From positions 1 to 29,609 of the forward strand of contig CAZZBK010000071.1 of the NCBI GenBank assembly GCA_964652155.1: a stretch of 29,609 bases of DNA, read 5' to 3'. A program made the translations under genes and the position numbers. The notes under the pieces are model-generated. The model was not told the origin of the DNA, did no database searches, and saw only the letters and a program-made list of their open reading frames with translations. The first letter of the stretch is position 1. The number at the start of each line of letters is the position of its first letter. The stretch comes from CAZZBK01 sp964652155. Lineage in GTDB: Bacteria; Planctomycetota; Planctomycetia; Pirellulales; PNKZ01. Shown piece by piece: positions 15,735 through 22,914 of this stretch.

Positions 15735-16886
15735 CTATTTCTCTAACAACGCTTTGATCCGCGGCTGCATGACCTGCCCGTGCTGGCACACGAGCGTCTC
15801 GCGGGTAATTTCGTCATCCAGATTCCAGGTCACTTTGCCGTCTTTCACCAGGTGCAACAGCAGCGTGACGATATTCTTGGCGTACATTTGGCTGGCGTGG
15901 AAAGGGACCGTCGCCGGCAGGTTCGTGGGGCCCAAGATTGTCACGCCGTGCGCGACGATCGTTTCGCCCGGCCGGGTCAATTCGCAGTTCCCGCCCCGCT
16001 CGGCCGCCAGGTCGACAATGACCGACCCGGGCGTCATCGCGCGAACCATCTCGTCGGTGACCAAGATGGGCGATCGTTTGCCGGGCACCGCGGCGGTGGT
16101 AATGACCACGTCGTTCGACGCGACCGCCTTGAGCATCAGCGCGCGTTGCTGTTGCAAGGCTTGCTCGTCCTGCTGTTTGGCATAGCCCCCTTTGTCCTCG
16201 GCCGCGCCGGTCTCCAGGGCGATTTCCAGGAACTTTGCGCCCAGGCTTTGAATCTGTTCCTTCACGGCCGGCCGGACGTCATAGGCCTCGACCACCGCGC
16301 CGAGCCGCCGCGCCGAGGCGATCGCCTGCAAGCCGGCCACCCCCGCGCCAATCACGAGCACCTTCGCCGGCGAGATCGTCCCGGCGGCGGTCATCATCAT
16401 GGGGAACATTTTTGGCAGCGCGTCGGCGGCCAGCAGCACGGCTTTGTAGCCCGCGATCGTCGCCATGCTCGACAGCACATCCATGCTCTGCGCGCGGGTG
16501 ATGCGTGGAATCAACTCCATCGCCACGAGCGACACGCCGCGCGCGGCCATCTGCTGCGCCGCGGCCGGTTCGCCCAAGGGGTCACACATGCCAACAACGA
16601 TTTGCCCCTGTCGCAGCAGGCCAAGGTCGATGATCCCCTGTTCGAGATTCGCGCCCAGCGAGCGGACTTGTAGCACAACGTCGGCGGCGGCAAACACCTC
16701 GGCCCGCGATGCGAGGACCTGCGCCCCTTTGTCGGCGTAATCTTGATCGGCGAAGCCCGCCTTGGTGCCCGAACCCGCCTCGACCAGCACTTCGAGCTTG
16801 GCTTTGGCCAAGGCGCCGAGCAGGGCCGGCACCAATGCCACCCGCCGCTCGCCTGGAAACGTCTCTTGAACCACGCCGATTTTCAT
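15735..16886 (-). CDS. pntAA: NAD(P) transhydrogenase, soluble alpha subunit
   Basis: The NAD(H)-binding part (domain I) of the proton-translocating transhydrogenase, 383 aa, with an alanine-dehydrogenase-like fold. The N-terminus MKIGVVQETFPGERRVALVP is typical. The dinucleotide motif is VLVIGAGVAGLQAIASARRL, followed by the acidic residue that recognises the NAD ribose (EAYDVRP). Other family segments are GYAKQQ near the mobile loop, VVITTAAVPGKRSPILV and VDLAAERGGNCE. The start at 16886 fits the family; the frame extends to 16937 without a better start. It is first in the three-gene operon. The product ends after the soluble domain, with the membrane part encoded by the next gene. It acts in the cytosol, bound to the membrane subunits. 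Confidence 0.96.
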   Translation of the reverse strand: MKIGVVQETFPGERRVALVPALLGALAKAKLEVLVEAGSGTKAGFADQDYADKGAQVLASRAEVFAAADVVLQVRSLGANLEQGIIDLGLLRQGQIVVGMCDPLGEPAAAQQMAARGVSLVAMELIPRITRAQSMDVLSSMATIAGYKAVLLAADALPKMFPMMMTAAGTISPAKVLVIGAGVAGLQAIASARRLGAVVEAYDVRPAVKEQIQSLGAKFLEIALETGAAEDKGGYAKQQDEQALQQQRALMLKAVASNDVVITTAAVPGKRSPILVTDEMVRAMTPGSVIVDLAAERGGNCELTRPGETIVAHGVTILGPTNLPATVPFHASQMYAKNIVTLLLHLVKDGKVTWNLDDEITRETLVCQHGQVMQPRIKALLEK

Positions 16887-16971
16887 AGCTGCAAAGCCTG
16901 TTTCCACCGCGGAAATAGAGGTGCGAGTGCCAACCATCCCCAGGATCGTTTGGAATGGGACGAACAGGAAG

Positions 16972-16999
16972 AGTTTACGGTCTTGGCGCGGAAGGGCAA
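16972..16999 (-). promoter_or_regulatory. Weak candidate promoter of the pnt operon
   Basis: On the minus strand TTGCCC (16994-16999), 16 bases, then TAAACT (16972-16977): a 4/6 match for each hexamer. It lies about 85 bases before the pntAA start in a 217-base gap (16887-17103) that holds nothing else that I recognise. Confidence 0.25.
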
Positions 17000-17103
17000 G
17001 TCGATCGGCCCGTTATTGGTGTCTTCGCGGCGAATGAGCCTCGGCGAGCATCGCGAGGCCGCCCCGTCTCCAGACACACGCCGCTCGTTTCTGACACCGA
17101 CCC

Positions 17104-18615
17104 TCATGTACCGCTAAGAGCGGCTTGCAGCAGGCGTTTGAAATCCACGGCCGACTTCACTCGCATCGTCGGCTTATCGACCAGGACCGTGTCGATGACC
17201 TCGGCCAACCGCGCGGGGATGCTCGCATCGCGCTGCCGAATCGCTATGGCCTGCGTGTTCAACACGACCTGCCAGGGGTCCTGCTCGTTGGGAAAGTCGC
17301 GCGGCACGAAATGTCCTGTCAGCAGATGATAGAGCGTGGCGGCCAGGGCCCAGACGTCGACGTCGGGCTGGTTGTACAGGAAGTTCAACACTTGCTGCCG
17401 CGGCATGTAGAACGGTTTGCCAGCCAACAGCCCCGTGGCCGTCTGACCGCTCAGGCCCGCCGCGTCGAACGCCTTGGCTAGTCCGAAATCGACGATCTTC
17501 ACCTGCGGCTTCTGGCCGCGAACGATTACCAAACTATGCGGGCTGAGATCGCGGTGCAGCACGCCCACCCCCGCCGACAAGCTGCTGTGCGGCACGGTGG
17601 CGGTATGCGCGTAACTGAGCCCATCGAGCGCCGAGAGCACGATGGCCACGGCGTCGTTGACAGGCATCTTGCCGCCGAGCCGCGCCATGCGCTGGTCGGC
17701 CTGCTCGCCGTCGTATGCCTCGTTGACCGTGAAAAAAATGCCCTGCGCGTGACCCGAGCCAACCACGCGCAGCAACGCGGGATGATCGAGAGCCTTGATG
17801 TTCTCGACCTCGTTGAGAAAGCGGCTCCGCGCATGCGGCTCGACGACCACCTGCGGCAACATGAGCTTGACGTGATAGGCGGCACCCGTGCTTGGATAGT
17901 GCGCCAGGTACTCGGCCCCCAACGGATACTGGCTCAACCGCTGCGTCACTTGCAGCCCCTGGAGCGCGGCGGCGCGCGGGTCACCCTGCATGGCAAGGGT
18001 CAACACGCGGTTGAGCAACGCGTCGGGCACGGCACGACACGCGCCGCAGACATACTCGCCACGCCGCTCCGTGCCCGCCTCGGCCGTACTGTCCTGGCCG
18101 CAAGCGGCACAGACAACCCCGCTCGAAGCGGCCGAGGGGGTGGACCGACCGCCGGTGCGACAACGGGGACAAATATACTGTCCGTCGGCGGTCAACGAGG
18201 CGCGGCGCTCTGCCTCGCTAATCTCGGCGTCGCATTGATTGCAAAGCTTGGGCACGTACACCAGCACCCGAAACACGGTTTGCAGCAGCCGCACCTCGTC
18301 GCCATCGTGCAAATCGAGTTCCGGGTACGCGACCTGCGCGGCCTGCTCAGCGCTCAGTTGACGCTTGCGCTGGCCAATTTTCTTGCCGTTGACATACGTG
18401 CCATTCAGGCTGCCAAAGTCACGCACGCGAATGTCGGGCGGATTGATGTCGAGCAGGCAGTGATGCCGCGAGATCGTCTGGTGCTCCTCATCCTTCGGAA
18501 TGCGCAACTGGCAGTCGGACGAGCGGCCAATGATGCATGTGGCCCGCTCTTCGTAGACGTACTCTTGTCCTTGCAGCGCGCCATGCACCACTTTGAGCGT
18601 CACGCGTGAGGGCAT
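17104..18615 (-). CDS. FHA domain / zinc-ribbon / degenerate Ser-Thr kinase-like protein
   Basis: Cytosolic signalling protein of 503 aa. An N-terminal FHA domain (about 5-118) binds phosphothreonine peptides in this family: GRSSDC at 30-35, SRHH at 49-52, and NGTYVNG at 71-77 are all present. Four paired-Cys knuckles follow (CNQC at 125, CPRC at 149, CAAC at 169, CGAC at 190), suggesting two zinc ribbons. The kinase-like domain starts near 226. It keeps the VAIK-type Lys (K250), a likely helix-C Glu (E269), HRD (354-356) and DFG (376-378). It lacks a recognisable glycine-rich loop. HRDLKPxN reads HRDLSPHS and the APE-type segment reads PRQQ. It may be a pseudokinase or a low-activity kinase. 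The start at 18615 has GGAG upstream. Its partner is unknown. Confidence 0.9.
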   Translation of the reverse strand: MPSRVTLKVVHGALQGQEYVYEERATCIIGRSSDCQLRIPKDEEHQTISRHHCLLDINPPDIRVRDFGSLNGTYVNGKKIGQRKRQLSAEQAAQVAYPELDLHDGDEVRLLQTVFRVLVYVPKLCNQCDAEISEAERRASLTADGQYICPRCRTGGRSTPSAASSGVVCAACGQDSTAEAGTERRGEYVCGACRAVPDALLNRVLTLAMQGDPRAAALQGLQVTQRLSQYPLGAEYLAHYPSTGAAYHVKLMLPQVVVEPHARSRFLNEVENIKALDHPALLRVVGSGHAQGIFFTVNEAYDGEQADQRMARLGGKMPVNDAVAIVLSALDGLSYAHTATVPHSSLSAGVGVLHRDLSPHSLVIVRGQKPQVKIVDFGLAKAFDAAGLSGQTATGLLAGKPFYMPRQQVLNFLYNQPDVDVWALAATLYHLLTGHFVPRDFPNEQDPWQVVLNTQAIAIRQRDASIPARLAEVIDTVLVDKPTMRVKSAVDFKRLLQAALSGT

Positions 18616-18649
18616 GGATCGACTGCTCCACTTTGGTTTTCGAGCATTC

Positions 18650-18683
18650 GGGTCGCCCCGACAACCCGTTGTCAGGGCGACCC
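18650..18683. terminator. Near-perfect 34-base hairpin between fabH and the FHA protein
   Basis: GGGTCGCCC pairs fully with GGGCGACCC, then after one mismatch the inner GACAAC pairs with GTTGTC. This is a very stable stem in the 136-base gap. It can end fabH transcription or act in the leader of the FHA gene, 35 bases before its start. No U-run follows on either strand. The rest of the gap shows nothing clear. Confidence 0.5.
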
Positions 18684-18751
18684 AATCACGGCAAAACGCC
18701 ACCCAAGTTCAATTGTCTATTGTGCTTGAAAATCGTGGCGCGACAAGCGTG

Positions 18752-19777
18752 TTACCAGCGCAAGATGCCGGTGCCCCAGGCCAGACCCGCGCCGAAGCCG
18801 CTGATCAATATCTGGCTCCCGCGACGGATGCGTCCATCGGCCAGCGCCTCGTCGAGCGCGATCGGGATGCTCGCCGCCGACGTATTGCCATAGCGGTCGA
18901 GATTGATCAGCACCTTGTCTGGGTTCAACTCCAGGCTTTCGGCCGCGGCGTCGATAATGCGGCGGTTTGCCTGGTGCAGCACGATCAGGTCGAGCTCGTC
19001 GGCGGTCATCCCCGCGTGCTTGAGCACGTCGGTCACGCTGTCCTCGACCAGTCGGACCGCCCATTTGAAGACCGTGCGGCCGTCCATGTAGAGAAACTGC
19101 CAACCGTCGTCGACGTAAGGCTGCTCGAAGGGGAGCTTCGTCCCGCCAAGCCGCCGGCACAAGATGGGTCCGCCGCCGCCATCGGATCCGAGCGTGTACG
19201 AGATCAACCCTTGGTCGCTTTCACCGGGTGCTAAAATGACCGCCCCCGCTCCATCGCCAAATAGCGGGTAAATCTTCTGATCCTTCGGATTGACCACGCG
19301 CGAGTTGCAGTCGGCCCCAATCACCAACGCCATTTTGCTATTGCCCGTGGCCACGAATTGCATCGCCGTCGAGAGCGCGTACACGAACCCGGCACAAGCG
19401 GCCGACAGATCAAACGCCCCGGCCTGCAAACCCAACTGATGCTGTACGAGACAAGCGGTCGAAGGGGTGGTCATATCGGCCGTGAAGGTGCCGACGATCA
19501 CCAAGTCGATCTCGGCGGGGTCGACCCCCGAGCGCTCGATGGCCTGCCGGCCGGCGCGGACCGCCATGTCGCTCGTCGACAGGTCCGGCGGCAAATGTCG
19601 CCGCGCGTGAATGCCCGTCCGCTGCACAATCCACTCAGGGTCAAAACCGTGCCGCTCTTTCAGATCGGCGTTGGTCACGATCTCGTCAGGCAGATAGGTT
19701 CCCGTCGAGACAATCCGCACGCCGGTGATGCGCCTCAAGGGTGCGTGCGTGCCAGGGGTGCTCGATGGGTTGGACAT
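18752..19777 (-). CDS. fabH: Beta-ketoacyl-ACP synthase III
   Basis: Condenses acetyl-CoA (or another acyl-CoA primer) with malonyl-ACP to start fatty-acid synthesis; cytosolic. The product is 341 aa, the usual length. The catalytic triad is intact: Cys128 in DLSAACAGF, His268 in LIVLHQANRRI and Asn298 in RYGNTSAASIP. The opening GTYLPDEIVTNADL and WIVQRTGI segments and the closing GFGAGLAWGTGILRW are typical. The start at 19777 (MSNPSS) is chosen because the longer frame to 19876 overlaps the upstream dehydrogenase gene. No strong ribosome site is visible. It is not accompanied here by plsX or fabD. It follows a Gfo/Idh gene by 55 bases, so co-transcription is possible without an obvious functional link. 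Confidence 0.96.
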   Translation of the reverse strand: MSNPSSTPGTHAPLRRITGVRIVSTGTYLPDEIVTNADLKERHGFDPEWIVQRTGIHARRHLPPDLSTSDMAVRAGRQAIERSGVDPAEIDLVIVGTFTADMTTPSTACLVQHQLGLQAGAFDLSAACAGFVYALSTAMQFVATGNSKMALVIGADCNSRVVNPKDQKIYPLFGDGAGAVILAPGESDQGLISYTLGSDGGGGPILCRRLGGTKLPFEQPYVDDGWQFLYMDGRTVFKWAVRLVEDSVTDVLKHAGMTADELDLIVLHQANRRIIDAAAESLELNPDKVLINLDRYGNTSAASIPIALDEALADGRIRRGSQILISGFGAGLAWGTGILRW

Positions 19778-19832
19778 ACACGTTTGTTTCTGGGTGACCG
19801 CGTGTCTTGGCGGTCGCAAGGAGTCACGCGAC

Positions 19833-20954
19833 CTAGCGCGGAGGTTGTTGAATTTCGAGCCAGCGCCGCTCGGCATACGACCGCAACACCGCGTCGGCGA
19901 TCACCTGCGCGCTCCAGCCATCGTAAAAACTCGGCACCGCGTCGCGCCCTTCGCAAATCGCACTGACAAATTCCCACATCAAATCGTAACGGAACACCGT
20001 GGCCGGCTTGCCTTGTTTCGGATCGCGCGGGCTATCTGCCGGCTTCATGAATTCGCCCGGCACGTCGACCGGAGCAAGGTCCTGTCCCGTCTTGCCCAAC
20101 AAGATCGTGTTCGGCTCATGCAGTCGGTACACGGCCGAGCCCTCGGAGCCGTTGATCTCGGCCCACTCGTGGCCGAAACCATCGCGATGGTACCCTTTGG
20201 CGAGCGTCGTCCCTTCCCAGACACCGGTCGCGCCGTTGGCAAACTCGCCCAAAATGCTCGACCAATCGTCGACATTCGACGGCGGACACGTCTTGCCGTC
20301 GGGGGTCTTGTCGCGCGCGGCAAATCGGGCCACCGCGCCGCTCAGTCGAGCCAGCGGGCCCAGCAAGTCCTGCGCAAAATCAATGCGGTGAATCGTCATG
20401 TCGAACAAGTCGCCTGCACCGGCCTTGTCCTGATACTGTCGCCAGCCCCAGCTCGTCTCGGGCCAGTCCAAAAAACGCTGCGAGCGAAAGTGACGCGGCT
20501 GACCCAGCGCTCCGCTCTTGACCAAGTGGCTCATGTACCGCATCGACGGCGCAAAGCGATACGTGAAGGCCGTCATGTGGACCACGCCGTGGTCGCGCGC
20601 CGCGCGGTACATCTCGCCCACTTCGTCCGCGTTGAGCCCGAGCGGCTTCTCGCACATGATGTGCTTGCCGGCCTTGGCGGCCGCGACGGCGATCGAGCGA
20701 TGCGTGAAGTTGGGGGTCGCAATCACCACGGCGTCAACATTCGGATCGGCACACAAGGCCTCAGCGTCGGTCGTAACGTTCGCGCAGCCCCAATCCTTCT
20801 TGCGTCGCTCGACCAGATTCGCATCTGCATCGCACACCCCGGCAAGTGTGCAGCGCGCGTCGAGTCGAATGGCGGGCACGTGGTGATAATCGCTCACCGC
20901 GCCAGCGCCGATGATGCCAATGCGGAGGGGTCGTCGAGAGGTCGGGCGAATCAT
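19833..20954 (-). CDS. Cytosolic Gfo/Idh/MocA family oxidoreductase
   Basis: NAD(P)-dependent dehydrogenase of 373 aa, probably acting on a sugar, inositol or related alcohol. It has no export signal. The Rossmann motif IGIIGAGAVSDYHH is at 12-25, VVIATPNFTHRSIA at 76-89, and the catalytic CEKPLG at 101-106. The C-terminal alpha/beta domain has the usual long sheet and a HRIDFAQDLLG segment containing the family His-Asp. The ATG at 20954 is near the first plausible start, though without a ribosome site. A 433-base repeat-rich gap lies upstream. It differs from the first-gene homologue (89-1459) in lacking a Tat signal and in having a canonical glycine motif. The substrate is unknown. Confidence 0.94.
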   Translation of the reverse strand: MIRPTSRRPLRIGIIGAGAVSDYHHVPAIRLDARCTLAGVCDADANLVERRKKDWGCANVTTDAEALCADPNVDAVVIATPNFTHRSIAVAAAKAGKHIMCEKPLGLNADEVGEMYRAARDHGVVHMTAFTYRFAPSMRYMSHLVKSGALGQPRHFRSQRFLDWPETSWGWRQYQDKAGAGDLFDMTIHRIDFAQDLLGPLARLSGAVARFAARDKTPDGKTCPPSNVDDWSSILGEFANGATGVWEGTTLAKGYHRDGFGHEWAEINGSEGSAVYRLHEPNTILLGKTGQDLAPVDVPGEFMKPADSPRDPKQGKPATVFRYDLMWEFVSAICEGRDAVPSFYDGWSAQVIADAVLRSYAERRWLEIQQPPR

Positions 20955-21084
20955 CGTGGCAGAGGCTCAAAAAGTCAATTTAAGGGGAAACCCTCAGCCT
21001 ACGATCCGAGGCTCCGATGAACAAGCGGGTAAGGCTCGCGTTTTGGGTAAATGTCGTGTTTTGCGGCGTGAAAATACACGCTTT

Positions 21085-21185
21085 AGAGCGCCTAACAAAA
21101 GGGCTGGGGACTGTCCCAATTTTTCGAGGGCCGCCGAGAAAAATGGGGCTGTCCCCCTCGCTGCTGCCATTTTGTTAGACGCTCT
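21085..21185. repeat. 101-bp palindromic MITE-like element
   Basis: The outer inverted repeats AGAGCGCCTAACAAAA (21085-21100) and TTTTGTTAGACGCTCT (21170-21185) match at 15 of 16 bases. Nested inside is a second palindrome (21106-21156): GGGGACTGTCCCAATTTTTC mirrored by GAAAAATGGGGCTGTCCCC. It carries no open reading frame. The inner motif recurs in degenerate form at 13450-13490, which suggests a dispersed family. Confidence 0.8.
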
Positions 21186-21221
21186 TAGAACGGTCGCGCC
21201 TGACGTGTGTGACACGATGGT

Positions 21222-21315
21222 GGGTGGCTGGCGTTTTGCGCCAGCAAAACCCGGCGAAGTACGTTCGATATCGCCTCGAAAGGCCGGGTTATGCTGCGCA
21301 TAACGCCAGCCACCC
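21222..21315. repeat. 94-bp imperfect palindrome
   Basis: GGGTGGCTGGCGTT (21222-21235) is exactly mirrored by AACGCCAGCCACCC (21302-21315). The inner arms continue with few mismatches to CCCGGC / GCCGGG, giving arms of 34 and 33 bases around a loop of 27. It lies 36 bases from the preceding element and is unrelated in sequence. Confidence 0.8.
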
Positions 21316-21387
21316 TGATACACCTGCCCTTGGAAACTTCACTTGATGATCGACCTACGATGGAGACGCGCCGCGCCCGATGAAACC

Positions 21388-22065
21388 TTACGCCGCGCGG
21401 CGAACCGACCAGCGATAGAGACGCGCGTTACCCCGCTTGCCCACCTCGATCGTCGCTCCCATCTGTCGCAGACAGTACGCCACTCGTTGTGCGCGCACGC
21501 GCGGCAGCTCCAAATGCGTGGCCAGATCGCGGGTCTCGAACGGCGACGGTAGCGGCGCGTGACAGAGCCGACGCAGATCTTTGAGCGTCGCCAATCGGAC
21601 CGTCTCGTGGACCTGCACGAGACGCTGATCCTCGACCACGAAATCGTTGCGACGCCAGCGCCGTCGCCGGCCGTGCCCCGGATAGCGAAGCTCCTCGACA
21701 TCGACGAGCACCAACTCGATCGTGAGTCGCCGATGGGGAAAAACTCGGGTGAAAAAAATGAGCTCGTCAAACACGTCGAGCACCCGGCCGCGCTTGGGGC
21801 TGCGGCGTCGTTCGATCGGCTCGCCGCCACGTTTGGCGCACTTGAGCAGGTGCTTCTCGACGACGATCGGTTTGACCACCTTCACGCGATGCTTTTTGAG
21901 CAACTGCAAGATCTTGGCCCCGATGGCCGACAGCGACCCGTGTTGAATTTCGATCAACTCGTTGTCGACGACGGCGTCGATGCGATAGCGGCCCAGGCGA
22001 ACCTCGGTCTGCGCCAGCTCACCGGCGTAGAACTGCTTGAGTTGACGGTGCAGGGACGTTTCCAT
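21388..22065 (-). CDS. PD-(D/E)XK-like protein with C-terminal winged-helix-like region
   Basis: Protein of 225 aa that I do not recognise as a named family. Residues 1-75 (METSLHRQLKQFYAG opening) contain YRIDAVVDNELIEIQ. Asp30 on a strand, nine residues before Glu39-x-Gln41, resembles the PD-(D/E)XK nuclease core with Gln in the last position. The following AKILQLLKKHRVKVVKPI fits the helix and strand that close such a fold. The middle is very basic (KRGGEPIERRRSPKRG and GHGRRRRWRR), consistent with nucleic-acid binding. Residues about 174-220 (FETRDLATHLELPRVRAQRV) look like a winged helix. The start at 22065 is chosen over 22119 by the conserved-looking MET opening; no ribosome site is seen. 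It lies 69 bases after pyrE. Nuclease function is inference; activity may be lost. Confidence 0.8.
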   Translation of the reverse strand: METSLHRQLKQFYAGELAQTEVRLGRYRIDAVVDNELIEIQHGSLSAIGAKILQLLKKHRVKVVKPIVVEKHLLKCAKRGGEPIERRRSPKRGRVLDVFDELIFFTRVFPHRRLTIELVLVDVEELRYPGHGRRRRWRRNDFVVEDQRLVQVHETVRLATLKDLRRLCHAPLPSPFETRDLATHLELPRVRAQRVAYCLRQMGATIEVGKRGNARLYRWSVRRAA

Positions 22066-22134
22066 GCCGCGCAAGATAGCCGAATCGCGCCGCCAGAGCA
22101 CGGTCAGTTTGGGTCGCACCGAGCCGTCGCAAAG

Positions 22135-22689
22135 CTATTCGGGCACAATGCCGAAATCGCGAATCGAGAGCAGGCTCTGAAACGGATAGCCGCGCGCGGC
22201 GAAAGTCTGCGCGCCCCCTTCTTCGCGATCGATGATCGCTAGCACGCGGGTCACTTTGAGCCCAAACTCCTCGGCGCGAGCGATCGCTTCGAGTGACGAG
22301 CCGCCGGTGGTCACCACATCCTCGACGATCACGACTTCCTGGCCGGCCTCGACGGGTCCTTCGATGAATCGCTTGGTGCCGTGTCCCTTGGCCTCTTTGC
22401 GAACCATGAAGCCTAAGAGCGGCACGTCACGCAAGCCGGCAATGGTAATCACGCTGGCCGTGATCGGGTCGGCGCCGATCGACATGCCCCCGACGGCCGC
22501 GGGCATCCGGTCCTGCATGAGGTCGAGCAGCCCTGCCCCGACGAGCACCGCGCCCTGCGCGTCGAGCGTGATCTGCTTGCAGTCGAGGTAGTACTTGGCT
22601 TTCTTGCCCGAGGCGAGCGTGAAGTCGCCGAACTTGAGTGCCTTGCGGCGGACCAAATCGAGCAGGGCGGGCTTATCGTAGGTGGCCAT
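22135..22689 (-). CDS. pyrE: Orotate phosphoribosyltransferase
   Basis: Converts orotate and PRPP to orotidine monophosphate in pyrimidine synthesis; cytosolic. The product is 184 aa. It shows the family opening (FGDFTLASGKKAKYYLDCK, about 20-38), the GADPI segment at 72-76, the flexible catalytic loop RKEAKGHGT at 97-105, and the PRPP-binding loop VIVEDVVTTGGSS at 120-132. The ATG at 22689 is preferred, with GGGGA about ten bases upstream; an ATG at 22704 would add five residues. A candidate promoter (22773-22801) lies about 80 bases upstream. The neighbouring nuclease-like gene may share the transcript. Divergent from the large membrane protein at 22915. Confidence 0.96.
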   Translation of the reverse strand: MATYDKPALLDLVRRKALKFGDFTLASGKKAKYYLDCKQITLDAQGAVLVGAGLLDLMQDRMPAAVGGMSIGADPITASVITIAGLRDVPLLGFMVRKEAKGHGTKRFIEGPVEAGQEVVIVEDVVTTGGSSLEAIARAEEFGLKVTRVLAIIDREEGGAQTFAARGYPFQSLLSIRDFGIVPE

Positions 22690-22762
22690 CAATCGCGTCC
22701 CCATCACGGTTGCCAACAAGCGGAGTCGAGCCGTCGAACGCCGTGTTCGATGGCCCTGTTCA

Positions 22763-22839
22763 TGAAGCTGCCTATATACCAAGCGGGGCGGGGGTTGACC
22801 ATGCCCTGCTCGCGACGACGTAAGTCGTGAAGCTGCCTA
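22763..22839. repeat. Pair of 12-base direct repeats, TGAAGCTGCCTA
   Basis: Exact copies at 22763-22774 and 22828-22839, with starts 65 bases apart, in the divergent region of pyrE and the membrane protein. The left copy overlaps the proposed pyrE -10 box; the right one lies upstream of the plus-strand -35. Between them is a small ACGAC-GTAA-GTCGT hairpin. Confidence 0.5.
22773..22801 (-). promoter_or_regulatory. Candidate pyrE promoter
   Basis: On the minus strand TGGTCA (22796-22801), exactly 17 bases, then TATATA (22773-22778). Hexamers match the housekeeping consensus at 4/6 and 5/6. The start of transcription would be about 75 bases before the pyrE ATG. Confidence 0.5.
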
Positions 22840-22852
22840 GAGCTAACCGACA

Positions 22853-22881
22853 TTGGCGGATTCACGTGCAAGCCCTAGAAT
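22853..22881 (+). promoter_or_regulatory. Candidate promoter of the SGNH-like membrane protein
   Basis: TTGGCG (22853-22858), exactly 17 bases, TAGAAT (22876-22881). The -10 matches 5/6 and the -35 4/6. The predicted start near 22888 leaves a leader of about 27 bases containing GAAGGGA before the GTG at 22915. This argues against the TTG at 22888 as the start codon. Confidence 0.55.
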
Positions 22882-22914
22882 GACATTTTGCCTCACGAAC
22901 GAAGGGATGCGTGT

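Larger units (their letters stand above)
20955..21387. other. Non-coding island with two palindromic elements
   Basis: A 433-base gap between two minus-strand genes. Two separate large palindromes (21085-21185 and 21222-21315) fill about half of it. The first 130 bases hold only a short repeated GAGGCTC and no clear promoter. The weak minus-strand reading frame across it runs through both palindromes and is not credible as a gene. Confidence 0.7.

Noticed and set aside
19725..21020. 431-aa plus-strand frame
   Set aside because: It overlaps fabH and the Gfo/Idh gene in antisense; both have intact catalytic motifs on the minus strand.
20994..21323. 109-aa minus-strand frame (GGWRYAQHNPAF...)
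   Set aside because: It runs through two palindromic repeat elements, so the coding appearance comes from repeat DNA.
22888..22914. TTG start for the 1245-aa version of the membrane protein
   Set aside because: The predicted transcription start falls at about 22888, and the GAAGGGA ribosome site fits the GTG at 22915.
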